Shown here in pieces: positions 1-13,560 of a stretch of DNA of 64,000 bases. Each line of letters opens with the position of its first letter. Position 1 is the first letter of the stretch. Source of the DNA: Talpa occidentalis (lineage: Eukaryota; Chordata; Mammalia; Eulipotyphla; Talpidae); assembly GCF_014898055.3 (NCBI RefSeq), contig NW_023601322.1, positions 8,203,312-8,267,311 of the forward strand, written 5' to 3'. The notes below the pieces were generated by a model. It ran no database searches, was not told the origin of the DNA, and worked only from the letters and a program-made list of their open reading frames with translations. A program made the position numbers and the translations under genes.

Positions 1-79
1 TCCCCCACCTCCATGCCTCCGGCCTGTATCCCAGTTCTTGTAAAAAAATAAATAAATAAAAATAAATAAATAAATAAAA
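1..79 (+). mobile_element. 3' end of a tRNA-derived SINE cut by the window edge
   Basis: The last part of the window's dominant SINE family is visible: a CCGGCCTGTATCCCAGTTCT-like segment followed by an (AATA)n tail. The tRNA-like head would lie left of position 1. Confidence 0.75.
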
Positions 80-1823
80 GCCTCATATATTCATAAACTG
101 ACCACAAGCCACTGGTTTCACGTACATTCATAGAGCCTGCTACCTGCTGCCCAGGTCTCCCCTGTGGCCCATGGAGGCTTTGAAGCTTGGCTGGTCCGCA
201 CACCATTTAGGACAGACACCGGCAGGCCAGGCAGCCCCCCCAGCACTCAGCCTGTGTGGGGGGTGCAGGGGAGACAGATAGCACCTCCTGAGTCTCTCCA
301 CATACTTTCTCCAATGTTCCTTTCATATTCAATCGCCAAAGACAGTCACATGAAAAATAAATCTTTATTTCTGTGTGGTCCACCTGCTCCCATGACTCAC
401 CTGGACATGAGAGAAGACTCATCATGAATGCACCTCAGTTTCAAAGGAACAGTCAAATAAAATGCCACCATCCAGGCTGCCTCACGGGGATCAAAGCCAC
501 AACGTTGGGCTGCTCCTGAGGCAACTGGCTCTCCGCCTCCCTCCCAAATGGCTGTGATGTTCCTATTAGCAAGGAGGATAAGAAGAGTCTGTCAAAGCTG
601 CTTCCCCAGGACATGGGCCCTCAGGCAGTCAGATGTGCTGAGTGTGAAGAGATAGTTTTCAAAAGCCTTCTTCACTCCCAGCCCGGGGCAGAGCAGATGG
701 GGCCTGGGCCATCTGTGCCAGTTACTGGCCTCCAGGGCTGACACCACAGTTCCTTCACCCTGGCTCCCTCAAATCCAAAGGGTCAGTTTGATGGAAATCT
801 TGCTCCATGCTGGAGGGTCACTGCCCTCCAATGATGGCATCCCCAGGGGGTGCTGCTGGCATTTCAGGGGCTGCAGAGACTGAGGACTCACCACCATTCC
901 TAGCCTGTAAATGATTTCTGTAGCTGCCAGCGGGAGATACCCATCCTGCCCCGAGGAATGAAAACCCCTGTCAACCACGCTAAGAACTTCATAGCAATTA
1001 TCTCTGTGCGCCACCCGAGGCAGGCCGTTTGCCATCACAGGCCTTTCCCACTGTCAGGGAGGCTTGGCCTCACCATGGTTCGCTCCGGCTGTTTGAGAAG
1101 CGCTGAGACCCACAGGGCCAGGGGCCATTAACAGTGAACCTCGATCAGAATAGCGAAGGCCTGGAATGAGGGCAATCAGAGCCACCTCCTCCACACCCCG
1201 GGATTCCGAGTTTCCAGACAAAACTCTTCTGATACAACATGGATGATTGCAAAGTACCATCCAGGATTTCCTGTCTCACATTTCAGAATTAATTTGAGAA
1301 TATGGCTCTGAAGTCAGGCGGCAATCAACCATCAGCAGCAACTAGACCGGCAGACATCACCTGACCCTGGGGGGCTGCAGTTGTGGAAGGAGTGAGGAGA
1401 CAGGACACAAGACACGGAAGAAGCAGAAGCAAAGAGCCCCGAGAAGAGAACGGCCATGGCCATAAACTGGCAGCTTCAAACATTGCTCAGAAGGGTCAGA
1501 ACAGCTGTGTAGCCCACAGGGAACCCCAGGGGGACAGAGACACACCCTTACCTCAGCCAAGCTCACTCTCTGTTCAACCTGCCCTCAAGACACTGAATAA
1601 AAGTGTCTGTGTCTGAGGAACCTGACGGGCTAAATAATTGGGATGCGAGGGGTGGGTCACAGAAGATTGTGTTAACATGAAAAATAAGGGCAAATGTTTA
1701 AAAGCATCGCAGTAAGAGTCTCCTTCATTCATGTGGAGTGAACGCCTGGGAAGGCAATGAACGTGGCCTCCCAGGCTCCCTCTGAACCTCCATGAACTCA
1801 GGGCACCATCTGGGAGAAAGAAG

Positions 1824-2292
1824 TGTAAGGGGGAAAAGGCTGTCTTAAAGCTAATTCCATACAGGCTTTGTGGACTCCACCCCCACCTCAGGTCAAAGCC
1901 AAAAGACACTGGGAACTCCAAATCCCATCACCACCAAAGGGAAGGTGGCTGGGACCTGAGGGTGGGGTTCAGCAGCCACGTTGGTATAAAAGGCAGACAC
2001 GTGGGCTTTGGGGCTCCCCCCATTTTGGCTCCCCGCCAGCTCGCAGCGTCTGGCCAGCGCTGAGAGTGCCTTTGGGTTTCCAGGTCCGCGGATCGGGTAC
2101 GATGCATTAAAGACTTTATTTCCCTATTTTCTCCCTGAGTTGTCCATTTTCCTTATTTCCTTTTCCCTTGTAAATAACCTTGTATTAACCTTTTGTGTGT
2201 GCCTGTAGTGGAGTATTCATAAGTCCCTTGTAAGCGCGCGGGTGAGGACCCACAGCCAGGAACCCGTTCAGTATGGGGGCTGCTCTATAACA
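1824..2292 (+). mobile_element. Solo LTR of a class I-like endogenous retrovirus, copy 1
   Basis: The element starts TGTAAGG and ends TATAACA, so it has the TG...CA termini of a retroviral LTR. It is bracketed by a 4-bp target-site duplication, GAAG at 1820-1823 and 2293-2296. A TATA box (TATAAAAG) sits at 1985-1992 and an ATTAAA polyadenylation signal at 2106-2111, giving a U3-R-U5 order. A second copy lies at 32414-32889. No gag, pol or env sequence adjoins it, so it is a solo LTR left by LTR-LTR recombination. The 4-bp duplication favours the gammaretrovirus-like (ERV1) class. Confidence 0.88.
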
Positions 2293-3959
2293 GAAGGAGG
2301 AGCCAGGAGAGAGCCTCAGACCTGGCCAGGCTCCAGCTGTGCGCTCTGTGGGAGAACCTAGTGCCTCCTTCCTTTGTTTTCCTTCTAGTGCAGGGCTCCT
2401 CCTTTTGTTTTTACTGAAACTGTCAATTCTGAGGGAAGCTGTTAGGGACATGAATCTGCTTCTCCAGGTGGGCAGGTTGGACCTGGAGCCTGTTGACGAC
2501 TGGGTGTGGAGTGAGGAAGAGGGACCCCCAGGTGGGAGCTGGTGGAGAAGGCCAAGGAGCGCCAGCTTGTGCTGGGAGCAGCTGGGGCAGATAGAAGTGG
2601 AGGGTGGGGCTGGGTGTTCTGGGAAAAGCAGGGGTGGGGGGAGGAGCCAAAAGGGGAGTGGATCCAGGACCCAAAAGGGTAGAAATCTTGGCCAATAAAA
2701 CAGAGCTCTCGGCCTGGGTTTGAAACTGGAAGTGGAAAAATCAGCAGGCTGGAGAAGGGCCCCAAACTCATAGTTGGGCCCCTAATTCACAGTTGATGAG
2801 AGGTGGGAATTCACAATGAAACAAGGTTTTCTGTTCCTCTTACAATTGTGTGTTGGTGTTCACTTTTTAAACTTTTGATGTTTGATATCATCTATAAAAA
2901 GATTATGAATCTTATTGAACTTAATAGGGTTTTCTAGAGACTTTCCCATGTGAAAGTCAGACTTTGTATTTAGACTCTGTCCCGTGCAGCAAACAAACTC
3001 TTAAGAGGAGAAAGTAACAACACAATTTTTCAGCTATCTATTAGATTCAAAATATTTGATTCTGAGTTTTCCCATTTTGGAAGCAAATATTAAAGTAGGA
3101 AAAAAAGTTATAGATGACAAAATTTTAAATATGAAAGAATAAAATCTTTCCATCAAGGCAAAAAAATGGGTAAATTTTAAAAAATTAAAATATTTAAGAC
3201 CAAATCTTCTGTGATTGGTGCTAAAAAAAAAAAAGCAGCTAGCATAAATGCTAAAGGAGCCATCCTCTAGTTTACTTAGTAGTAAGATGTGTTTAAAACA
3301 AAAGCTGAGTGAGTCACAAACTTCAGTAGCTAAACCTGTTTAATGCTTTATTTAACAAGATGTAGATATAGTATTACTACATTACTTTTTTAATGAAGAA
3401 AAAAATCTTCATTCTCAAAACGCCTAATTTTAGTTATTATGGGTTATGTTAACTATACGCGAAGGATTTTTTAGCCATTCCCAGAACCAAAGGCAAAATA
3501 TACTGGAATAATTTAAAACCTATAATAAACAAAGGATATAAGATATAATAACAAGTCTAAAATAGCAGGGAAAATGAACTCATTTTAAAATTGGTCTTTA
3601 GCAGGTATAATGAAGAAGATAAATTTGCACAATTAGGAACTAATGAAGATTTTGTAAAAATTGCTATTTACAAAGAATAAGTGAGAAATGCTTGGGAAAC
3701 ACGGACATATATTAAGCAACAGGCCTGAATAACTAATGTCCAAAGCTATTAACAAAATTAGTCAAGAAACTTAATTAACTAATAATGATTTTTCAAAACT
3801 CCTACAGTAGATTGGATACTGGTAAAGGGTACCTATCCTCAGAAAAAGATTAGGAAGAACGAGTCCAAAAATAACCAGATGGTAATTTTCCCACTACTCA
3901 TATTAATCACTAGTAAAATCACAAGGTTATAATTCAGTGCATAAGCAAAAGATCACGTG

Positions 3960-4640
3960 ACATGAATTATAATAATCATGAACATGTTTTATTATTTTGT
4001 ACAAAAAGCATACTTAACGGTATGGAGATTTCTCTACATTTTAAAACTAGATCTGCCTTACAGTTCAGTAATCCCTCTCCTAGTTATCTATCTAAAGAAT
4101 GCAAAAAGACCAATTCAAAGGGATGATATGTACTCTCTGATGTTCCTCAGCACTGTTTACAATGGCCGCACTGTGGAAACCACCTAAGTGTTCAATGACA
4201 GGTGAGTGGATCAGGAAGCTGTGGTGCATTTATATATGATGAACTCACATATAAAAAAAATGATGAAATTGCATGTAAAAAATGATAAACTCGTGCCATT
4301 TGCAACAACCTCAATGGACCTGGAGACAAAATAAACACTGGATCCTGTGACTTATATGTTGGATATAGAAAAATCAAAGAAAGTGTCAGATAACACCCAA
4401 CCAATAACAAACCTTATACATCTGACTGTAAAATTAAGGCAACCAAAGGGGGCGTGGGGAGCAGGGAGTGGGGGAGACCCAACAGAATATGGTGGAGGAC
4501 TCTGGACTCCTTGGTGGTGGGTGTAGTGTGGTAACAAACCTCTACCTCCAAATCACATTCAGGGTTGGAAACCAATGTTACCACAATTTTTTTAAAAAGG
4601 AGCAAAAAATCTTTTTAAAAAAAATCTTTAAAAAAAAAAT
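3960..4640 (+). mobile_element. Old LINE-1 3' fragment
   Basis: The stretch carries degraded hallmarks of the ORF2 3' end: a segment like CACTGTTTACAATGGCCGCA, then AGTGGATCAGGAAGCTGTGG, and later CATTTGCAACAACCTCAATGG. A 3'UTR-like segment and A-rich runs follow. Frames are broken by stops and indels, and no target-site duplication is evident. Confidence 0.75.
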
Positions 4641-6406
4641 AACAAAGCAATCTTGCTTCTTTTTCCCTCACTCTCCTTGAAATACAAGAAAAGAAAAAGA
4701 AAATTTGCATTAACTATCAAATATGTGTCGTTCAATATAATTTTGGATTGTAAGAACTCAAAGATTCACTTGCCGAATCATTTTTAATTGACTTGTTTAG
4801 AAGTTCAGCTATGTAAATTGAAACTTGTCCTTGGCAAGGGAAAACTGATAATTATCTTCACATGAGAGAAGTCTCTAGTGAAGGGTCACAATAGTTGGCC
4901 AGAGGGCTAATTTCCATTAGTTATACCCTATATTAATGATGTCAAGACTGAACATTGTGACATTTGGTTATGTCTCAATAGTGAGAGCAATTTTCGGATT
5001 TAAGCTTTCATTGCACTGGGAATTTGTGGTTAACATTGGTATGGGTAGAAAATAAAGTGTATCTAAAACCTCAAAGCCAGGGGAAAAGTAGCTTTAAATG
5101 GGAAAATTGGAGATGAGGTATTTGTGAGGAAACAAAGTCTTTAATGAAGATAAATGTGTGGATAAAAGCAAGTAATCTGTGGAAGAAGGGTGCTCCCCAG
5201 CCAGTGGCGAGCCTAATGAATTATTCACTAGAACCATGCCCAGGCCTGCTGGGAGCTGAACTCCACTCTCTGCAGCTACTGGCCAAGACAATAGCTGTGT
5301 CCAGACTTCGTGCAATCTGGACCAGGCCTTCGGAGAGTCACACTGCAGCAGCTTTGGGGCACTGCCTTCCTATGGTTGGAATAGAAAGTAACCTAAGTCC
5401 ACAGGCCAAACATATGACACTGAAAGCTTTAAGAGATCAAGACAGAGCCATTTTGTAGAATATTAAACCTCTGTCTCGTGAGCTTTCTTCAGGTTAAAAC
5501 TAATAATAAAGTTCTTCCCAGCTCCACACAATTAGAAGTTGAATCTTCATTTTCTGCTTTAACTGTAAAGTTGAGATGGTTTTGTGAGTGACCTACTTAA
5601 CAAGTGTTATCGGGCATATTGAGGGGCATCCCAGGACACCCAAACTTGCATAGTCTAAAGGGATTCTGCCATCTACTACATGAAGTCAAAACACCCTCTT
5701 AGAGTGAAAAATCTTTATAGAATTGATTAGAGAGGAAAGAAGAGAAATGACATTGTTTTCCAAAGAAATACCCAAAGTTACTCATCCCCTTGTGGGTAAA
5801 TGCCCAGCCAAACAGGGTTGGCCCAGAGCAGGGCCACAGAGGCCTGAAAGCTTGCCACAAGTCTTAGGTTAGGTACTTTCTGGTGGGGATCCATAGGAAA
5901 GGGGCAGAAGGGCCCAGACAAATCTGGGAGGAACCTCAAGCCTCTCACCCACATCTCTCCCATGTGCTTCTAAGTGTCTGCAGTCCATGTGTGCCCCCCA
6001 AGTCCCCGGTGCAAGTCCAAGGCTGAGAAGCAAGTGCATCCTCCTCCACAAGTCTCTCTCCTCCACGTACCTCTCCTCCTGTGACTCTCCTTCCTCAGTC
6101 TCTTCTGTGTCTCTTGAGCCACCTGCCTTCTGTATTAAATGGCCTCACTTAGCCACACATCATGCCTCTCATTATTAGGTGAAGTAGGGAACCCACAACC
6201 TTCCCTTTTTATGGAGATTACTCTGTTATGCAAGGCGAATGTGAAGATTAATTACATGCCATATCACGTGTAATGTTAGTCACAAACGTTCAAGTGTTAC
6301 ATGCACTAGTTATGATCTATGCTGATCATTCTGGTTAAGTCATATTTACACCCCTCCCCAAAGTATTAACACGTACAAAGACCATTTCACAAATACATAC
6401 TGTACC

Positions 6407-6667
6407 AGGGCCTCCCTGGTGGCGCAGGGGTTAAAGACAGAGCTATCAAGCTATCACCAGCCACTGCAGCACAAGTTGGATCCCCAGCCGACCAGGCAGC
6501 AACCCACATGGCGCAGCAGACATCTGCTGCCTCACCCTCAGCAGCGTATTTCAGTAGATCCTCCTGTTCTGCTCCCCACTCTCTCTGGTGAATTCACTCA
6601 CCCCCAGCACCTCTGGCCTACACCCCAGTTCGTGTATGCATAAATAAATAAATCTTTAAAAAGAACA
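6407..6667 (+). mobile_element. tRNA-derived SINE with intact target-site duplication
   Basis: A head like GGGCCTCCCTGGTGGCGCAG, a body with CTCTCTGGTGAATTCACTCA and a tail of ATAAATAAATAAATCTTTAAA are present. It is flanked by an exact 19-bp duplication beginning CACAAATACATACTG at 6388-6406 and 6668-6686, which proves insertion by LINE-driven target-primed reverse transcription. Confidence 0.92.
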
Positions 6668-7830
6668 CACAAATACATACTGTACCTCCAAATACTGTGT
6701 TACTAAAACAGATCAAAGAAACAGTGATGAGTAAACAGTTCTCCACCTTTAGCATTTATATTCCTGGAAAGAGTGTGATATTACAACACAACACAGCTGT
6801 GGATCTGATAGAAAGAGAAAGAAATAGGGTATCCTTGGAGGCACGTGTATTCCAGTCTTGGGCAAGGAAGTCTTTCTGGAAAAATTGACAGCCAAGGGGG
6901 GAACAAAGGATATGGAAAATTTAGCGAAGTGAGAAAGGTTTTGAAGGAGCGTGTAACCCAGACAGAATAAATAACCTGTGTGGAGACCTGGAAGAAAACT
7001 TCACGGTAGCCTTCTAGAACTGACACAGTCCAGTTTAGATAAAATGAACAGTGTAATCCTGTATGAGGGAAAGATGAGACTTGAAAGTTTTCTATAACCC
7101 AAATCGTGAATGATCTTATACCACCTTGGAGAGTGTGGACTTTGTCCAGTGGCCCACAGCAGCTGTTAAGGGCATTCATCAGGCTGTGGCATGATCGGAT
7201 TAGCATTACTAAGGATTGGATGAAGGATTTAGATTAGTTTAAGGGAACAGATCTCAGTAATCCCGATAAAACACAGTGGTAAAGGCAGGAGAATGCAAGC
7301 TGTCACCACTCGGAGAATTTCATTTGGACTCAGCCACATTCATATATGTATCATTCTGTCTATTTCAGCCCCACAATTGCAGGTCTTGACAGTCATGATA
7401 GAGGTGGGTTGCCCCCCCCCCAACTTAAAATATTTACTATTAAGTACTGACCAAAGACATTTGCCAACCTCTTGACAAATAGCAATGGAACAAAATCAAA
7501 GGTATTTATGAATATCAAGGAGCTAACACTGAATTTGGGACTGATTCAAAATGGAGTAGGAAACAAGACAAGTCTAATTCTGTCGGGGTGAATGGGTTGA
7601 ATGAATGGATGATCAATTATTTTTCCAATTTTATTGACCTGTCAATGGTTTACACAGGTACATAATTTTAGGATTATACTTCACAGCTTCATATGCATGA
7701 TTCACTCGCCCGCCACCAAAACCCCAGTATCAATACCCAACCTCCCTCCCCAATCCCCCTTCACCCCCCCCACCTTAGGTGGCAAATAAATAGCTATCTC
7801 TGATGCCCTGTCTTTATAAATACTCAACTA

Positions 7831-8117
7831 GGGCCTCCCCGGTGGCGCAGCGGTTGAACGCCGGGTTGCAAAGCTGCCCAGGGCCTCTGCTGCACCGGTT
7901 CGATCCCCAGCTGCTCCCCGGCCACCAGAGGAGGGTCCCACATGGCGCGCAGACCTCTCCTGCCGCCCGCTGCTCCCCTCAGCAGTGTACTTCGGTCCTT
8001 CTGCCTGCTCTGCTCCCCGCTCTGGCTCTGGTGAATTCTCTCACCCTCCCGTGCTTCTGACTGTACCCAGTGCTTGTATAAATAAATAAATAAAAATAAA
8101 TCTTTAAATAAATAAAT
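7831..8117 (+). mobile_element. tRNA-derived SINE, CpG-rich subfamily
   Basis: Full-length copy with an intact-looking box B-like GGTTCGATCCCC and many CpGs left in the head. The tail is (ATAA)n TCTTTAAATAAATAAATA. A near-perfect duplication (AAATACTCAACTA before, AAATACTCGACTA after) flanks it. The 3' part (CCAGTGCTTGTATAAATAAA) differs from the more common copies and matches the copy at 14947-15072, so at least two subfamilies exist. Confidence 0.9.
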
Positions 8118-10776
8118 AAATACTCGACTACTATGATCATGGTTTCTGATAATCACAGCTTATTGTGAAATATACAAAACATACCACAATACATGAAACC
8201 TACACAAACTCAGTTCACATGGCTTAACACGTAAATAGAACAGACCAGTAATTTATTTAGAATCAAAATTGAAATGCGCATGATTTTCTTAGTAAAGTTA
8301 AACTTGCCCCTTCATATCTGAATCTCATCGCTGTTTGTCCGTAGCATTACCTATGCATCTGGGGTAAATGTTTTCTCAGCTTTCTCATCTGCAAAATTAT
8401 ATTTACATTGTCTCTAACCTCTAAAATTCCAAGCCTTAATTATTCTAGATCATTATGATCAATTAATTTGCAGCAGAAGAAAGGAACTAAAAGTTGGTTG
8501 AGGTAGCCTCAAATCTAACTGAGAACTAAAACTTCAGGAAAGAGAATAGTCTAAGGGAGATATTATCGAGCTAAAATAGAAAATTCCAAACCCGATGCTT
8601 GGGAAGCATACATCCCTCTAGTCTAAAACTGGACTGGTTACACACTATAGTTATTTGGACCCCTTTTAAAAGATCAAAAATGTGAAGCCTCCTTTCTGCA
8701 CTTGCTAATAATACTGATGCCCAGATGATTCATCTCTGCCCAGAAACCCAGTGCAATTATTGATTTGTTTCTTTCTTTATTAGAACCAGTCAGTATAATG
8801 GTCCTCTCAACTGACCAACAAGCAAGTATATTGGAAAGATTAGCTGGGTGACCTGAGATGCCTACTTGGTAAGCCGCTTTGATTTTTGATGTTCTAGGAT
8901 GCTTTCTTTGTATTGGGTTTTTCTTCCCATGTCCTAGTAGAAGGTGAGAGGAAGGAAGGATCCTTTGTAGCATGATATGGTTGGTTGCTTCTAAAGATAC
9001 TATTAGTCATTCCAAAGAGGGAGATGGAAAGAGCAAAAGTTGCACATACTGATTTTGTGCTGCATTGTCTATTACTCCAGCATTTAGGCCTTTGCATTTA
9101 AAACCCAGAGCACAATATCGCGAGTCAGGATCAATTTTGCTTTAAATCAGTTGGGTAGGTTCAGAGCCAAGGCCCACTGGCAGCCAAGGTACCTGTTAAG
9201 GGAGATGATGAATTGAGTCCTTAAGTCCTTGGCAGAGGAGCTGACTTAGAGATAAGAGATAAGAAAATGAGTTTGCAATAGAATCTCTAATGATTAGTTG
9301 GGATGGAAATCAGAAGGTCTTCTGCAGTCTTGATTACATTTTTTTATTATCTTGGCAACTTATTTGGTGCATCAGCATATTTTGCAACTTTCCCTACTCC
9401 ATTCCCTTCAGTAACATCTTTTGCATGAGTGAGCAGTAAATAACAAGGAGAAGTAGGGACAATTAACTATTATTGTAGCCCTATGACTAATGAAAATTCG
9501 TACATTGCACTTTAGGGGAAAATGTACTTATTAGCATGCCTGTGGGGGGTAGGTTAATGTTGCTATTTTAACGTTGCTTGGGAGAAACTGGAGTAGAGGA
9601 ACGTATCCAAGGTTATTCAGCAGCCAAAATCACACCAGCAGAAATCCTCCCAACGATGGCCCCGAGACACCTGGTGGAAAAAGTTGGGGGGCGTGGAGGT
9701 TGGCCTGCAGTCACAACTCTGACCACACCCCAGCCAGGATTTCCCTCTGCCTGGTGAAGTGCCTTTGCTGGTTAAATAGATGTGTATGTATTAACTAGTA
9801 AACCATAATACTACCAAATCTCTTCACATGCATTCACTCATTCATTTAATTTTGGAAGATTTTTAAATCTAACAAAATTTCAGGACTCAAAAGAAGAACG
9901 TTTTAATGGTACTGTGACATTTGATGGGATGAAGACACGTGAATCCATTAGCCACCAAGTTCCACTGCTGCACAAGTAAGTGGGTGAAGTTAAGGCTGAC
10001 TTCCAGGCTTCTGACTTGGGGAGCAGGGTGGGCGATGGTGCCTTTCAGGGAGACTGGAACACAGGGTGAATCCCTTGGGCACTGGGTGGAGTACAAAAGA
10101 TGCAGCAATGTGCAAAAAGTCCTTATTTTGAAATATGTTGGGTTGAAGTGACTGCAGACAATTTCCAACAGGCAGTTCACGATATAGATCCAGACCTCAA
10201 GACCAAACTCTTCAAGCCTAAAGCTGGGAGAGTAATGAAGCCGTCGACACTCACGGCCAGCCTCGATTCTTCAACTCGACGGGGTTTGATCCTGAATGAA
10301 GGTTAGGATCCTTAGAGCTGAAAAACCAGAGATGGTCATTCATTTTTCTCTCTGACATTTCTTTAACCTTGAAGAAATATGATGATCTTAGCAAGTCGTA
10401 GGAAAAACATGCAGTTAAATATCAAGACGTGTCTTTGACACAGTTTCATAAATCTGTGTGAGGGAGTATAACTCACAGATGTTTCCTGGGTTTTCTCTGG
10501 TTTCTAAAGGTTTTCCTGAGTATTTTTGCCCTTTGCTCTCTGCCTCAAGGGAGGCATTAAGACAAAGTGATTTGTAAGCTGCCAAAACATAAAAAAAAAA
10601 AAAAAGTGACAGTGATGATTAGCGATGATTATAAGTTTAAGTCACTTAACCACTATCTTCACCCCATAAATAGTGAGTAATGTTATTTGTTTAGCCCACA
10701 TCAACAGGTCCAAGAATCATAGTTCGGAGTCACAGGAGAAACTGAAGTAAGAGTTAGGAAATAGCTGAGAGGGAGA

Positions 10777-10793
10777 GACAGACAGACAGACAG
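10777..10793. repeat. (GACA)n microsatellite
   Basis: Four tandem GACA units. Confidence 0.9.
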
Positions 10794-10894
10794 AGACAAC
10801 GAGAGAGGATGATGAAAACTTGAGCTAGATAATGCTTACAGCATCTCCAGCACCATAGAAATAGAATACTGATCATCAAATTACAATAGGGTTA

Positions 10895-11175
10895 GGGCAT
10901 CCCCGGTGGCACAGCGAGTTAAGCGCAGTGCTGTGAAGCTGTCCGCAGCCTCTGCAGTGTGGGTTCGATTCCTGGCCAGCCAGGGAGAATCCCACATGGC
11001 ACAGCAGACCTCTCCTGTCTCGCCTGCTGCTCCCCTCAGCAGTGTGTTTCAGTCTGTCTGCCTGTTCTGCTACCTGCTCTGACTCTGGTGAATCCTCTCA
11101 CCCTCCCACACCCACACCTCTGGCCTGTATGCTGGCTCTTGTATAAATAAAAATAAAACAAATCTTATGAATAAA
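10895..11175 (+). mobile_element. tRNA-derived SINE
   Basis: Head GGGCATCCCCGGTGGCACAG, the diagnostic CTGCTGCTCCCCTCAGCAGT and GACTCTGGTGAATCCTCTCA segments, and an ATAAA-rich tail. The flanks share AAATTACA, a weak trace of a duplication. Confidence 0.87.
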
Positions 11176-12189
11176 TAAATATTTTAAAAATTACATCAAT
11201 TCTAAACCATCCAATTTACTTTGCATTGATACCATCGCTGATATTTCAAGGGTTTCCTTCTGTTCCCTTTATTTCTGTTCAACACACCAAGATGACTTGA
11301 ATACAGTATCTGAGAGTTTTTATTTTTAATTAGAGAAGATTTATTTGTTTAGGAATATGTCTACTGAAAGAAACCTAAAGTTGATGTCAGTTAGGTTTTG
11401 AAAAATAAAATTAAAAAGCAGAAATGTTCGTTGAATTCTGGTAAATCTCTTCCAGGTTAGCACAAGGTATTTATTTTAATGAACAAGTTGTCATTTCTCT
11501 AGAATATCTGAAAACAAAAGCGCCTTCCAGCTAACTCCATACAGACTAACAGTGACACCAAGTGGTCTCATATTGGAGATTTTTTCTAATCTTTTTTTCA
11601 ACACCTAAAATCACAGTCTGGGGAAGCGGCTGTCTCGACCAGTATCACATGTAATCTGGTTCTCAGCAGGTGGGATTTTGTGTTACAATTACACCCACTG
11701 CATCCGTAATGAAAATTTTGTCTCTAGCCCAGACTCATTCAAACAAGAAACTCCACACTAAAAGCCATGACTGGTAGATAGAGGCGCATAAGTCATTTCA
11801 TCGATGTCTCAGAAAGGAGGAGACAGATGTGCCTCTGCAAGATCTCAGCACCCTGCAGAGGCAGCTGCTGCCCGGATGACGGGCGCTGCCAATGGGAAGG
11901 TTCAACCAAGGAAGGTCAAGTCCTTCCCTGCCTCGTAGGAGTATGACTTGTAGTCAGTTCTTTAAAATCTCTTGGTGGGTATTTTCCCCTCATCTCTAAA
12001 GCAGGAAGAGCTAACTCTAGGATTTTCGTGAAGATTCAGTTGGTTTGGGAACAAAAAGCTTTCCTGCACTGCCTGCCATAGGAGAGAGCAGTGTCACCCA
12101 GAGACAGTGTCTGACTTGGCTGCCCTCAACCTCTTCATTAGCAAGTTGATCGATGGAACTGTGGTTCTACACACAGGATCCTCTCCTTG

Positions 12190-12243
12190 ACTGATAGATT
12201 AAAGATCACTGATAGATTAAAGATCACTGATAGATTAAAGATC
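12190..12243. repeat. Three exact copies of an 18-bp tandem repeat
   Basis: The unit ACTGATAGATTAAAGATC occurs three times without mismatch or gap. This is a small minisatellite-like array in non-coding DNA. Confidence 0.97.
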
Positions 12244-12699
12244 AAAGCCTTATCTGATTCCTGTCCTCAAAGGAAAAGATTGTTTTAGAATCAGGATTTG
12301 TCTCTTTAAAGATGTACCTTAGTGATTTTAAAGCATTTTTCAAATGACATAGGATTTACATAGAAAAATCTTTTATTGAAGAGTCCTTCACCAAATCCTG
12401 ATTCTATTTCAAAGATTCCTAGAGTTCTACGTGCAGCTCACTCAGGAGCAGAGCAAGGAGACAGGAAGTCTGTGCCCAAACCTTCTGCTGATGCCACCAG
12501 GCTGCAGGCTATGGGGAGCATCCCAGAAACAGCCATGTCACCTGGAGGAGAGGATTGTTCCTGGGTGGATTTGTGACCTTGTTATAATTGGCTCCCACAG
12601 GCTCCCACAGGCGAACTCACTGTCGCATCCTGTGACAAGCTCTGCTTCCTTCCATGCAGTTCTTAAACCTTCCTTATGGGATTAGAAAATAAAAAACTC

Positions 12700-13560
12700 C
12701 AGGGGACGGAGAGATTTGGGGGTGACACAAGCAAGATGGCAGAACAGAGGCTTTCAATCCCGCCCTCCTCTCGCAGATTTAACAACCACCTGGGGATGGG
12801 AGGGCTGTGTTGGAGCCTGGAATCCAGCAGAGAGGCTTCAACTTCCTGATAGAGCCCAGAATCCTGGAACAGGTGCGCTGAAGAAGCTGAGGCCAGTGTT
12901 CCTTTCCCTGCACCACCCCTCCCCCAAAATGACTCAGCTCCACGCTGCGACCCCTGGAGCCCACAATTTTACCTTCCCCAGCAGTGCAGAGAGCTGCCAG
13001 GAGGCCCATTTCTGAGGAAATGATCTCAGTGAGTCATAACGAAGGTTTTTCTGGATACCTTCTGGAAGCATCCAGGGTAAGCAAGGCCCCTTCCCAGAGA
13101 AGGACTTCATGGCTGGCTGGGTCACCTGTGCAGCGCCCCTCAGGGGCTCACCTGTGCAGCACCCCGCGGGCAAGGAGAGCCGAGGAGAGGAGGCACGAAG
13201 GTCTGCGGCTACAAACAGGCTGGCTTCCCAACAGCAGCTTTGAGACAAGTGTCACCACGGCCTGCGGCAGTTTTATTTCCTCCCAATCCTAGTCCTGTCA
13301 TTGCAGGCAGAGACCCGGCTGACAGTGGGGTCTGGCTGGCAGAACCCAGCAAAGGCCTTGATTCTGCTGAGAGAAACTTCGAAGGCCCCAAACGAAGAAA
13401 GACGTGTCACTGGAAAATGTGGAAGAGACAAACAGCAACACTTCCGCTGACAGAAGATGAAGATGAAGCAAACATTCAAACAGAAAAACATGATTTTATT
13501 TTGCCCGGCTCTCCCTGGACATGATCATCAAAGCCTTAAACTGAAATGAAAAAGGTGTGG
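12700..13560 (+). mobile_element. Possible LINE-1 5'UTR fragment
   Basis: A GC-richer block inside AT-rich flank begins near CAAGCAAGATGGCAGAACAG, a phrase typical of mammalian LINE-1 5' ends (ARGATGGC...). Several medium-length frames overlap here, but none reads as an ORF1 protein. The assignment rests on one motif and on composition. Confidence 0.3.

Noticed and set aside
6790..7206. 141-codon minus-strand frame
   Set aside because: The plus strand resembles a diverged ancient interspersed repeat (CATCAGGCTGTGGCATGATC near the end); the frame has no protein likeness.
7831..7930. tRNA genes at SINE heads (box B-like GGTTCGATCCC)
   Set aside because: The heads do not fold as complete tRNAs by eye and are followed by the SINE body and tail in every copy.
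12190..12243. CRISPR-like array
   Set aside because: The units are contiguous without spacers, and the DNA is mammalian.
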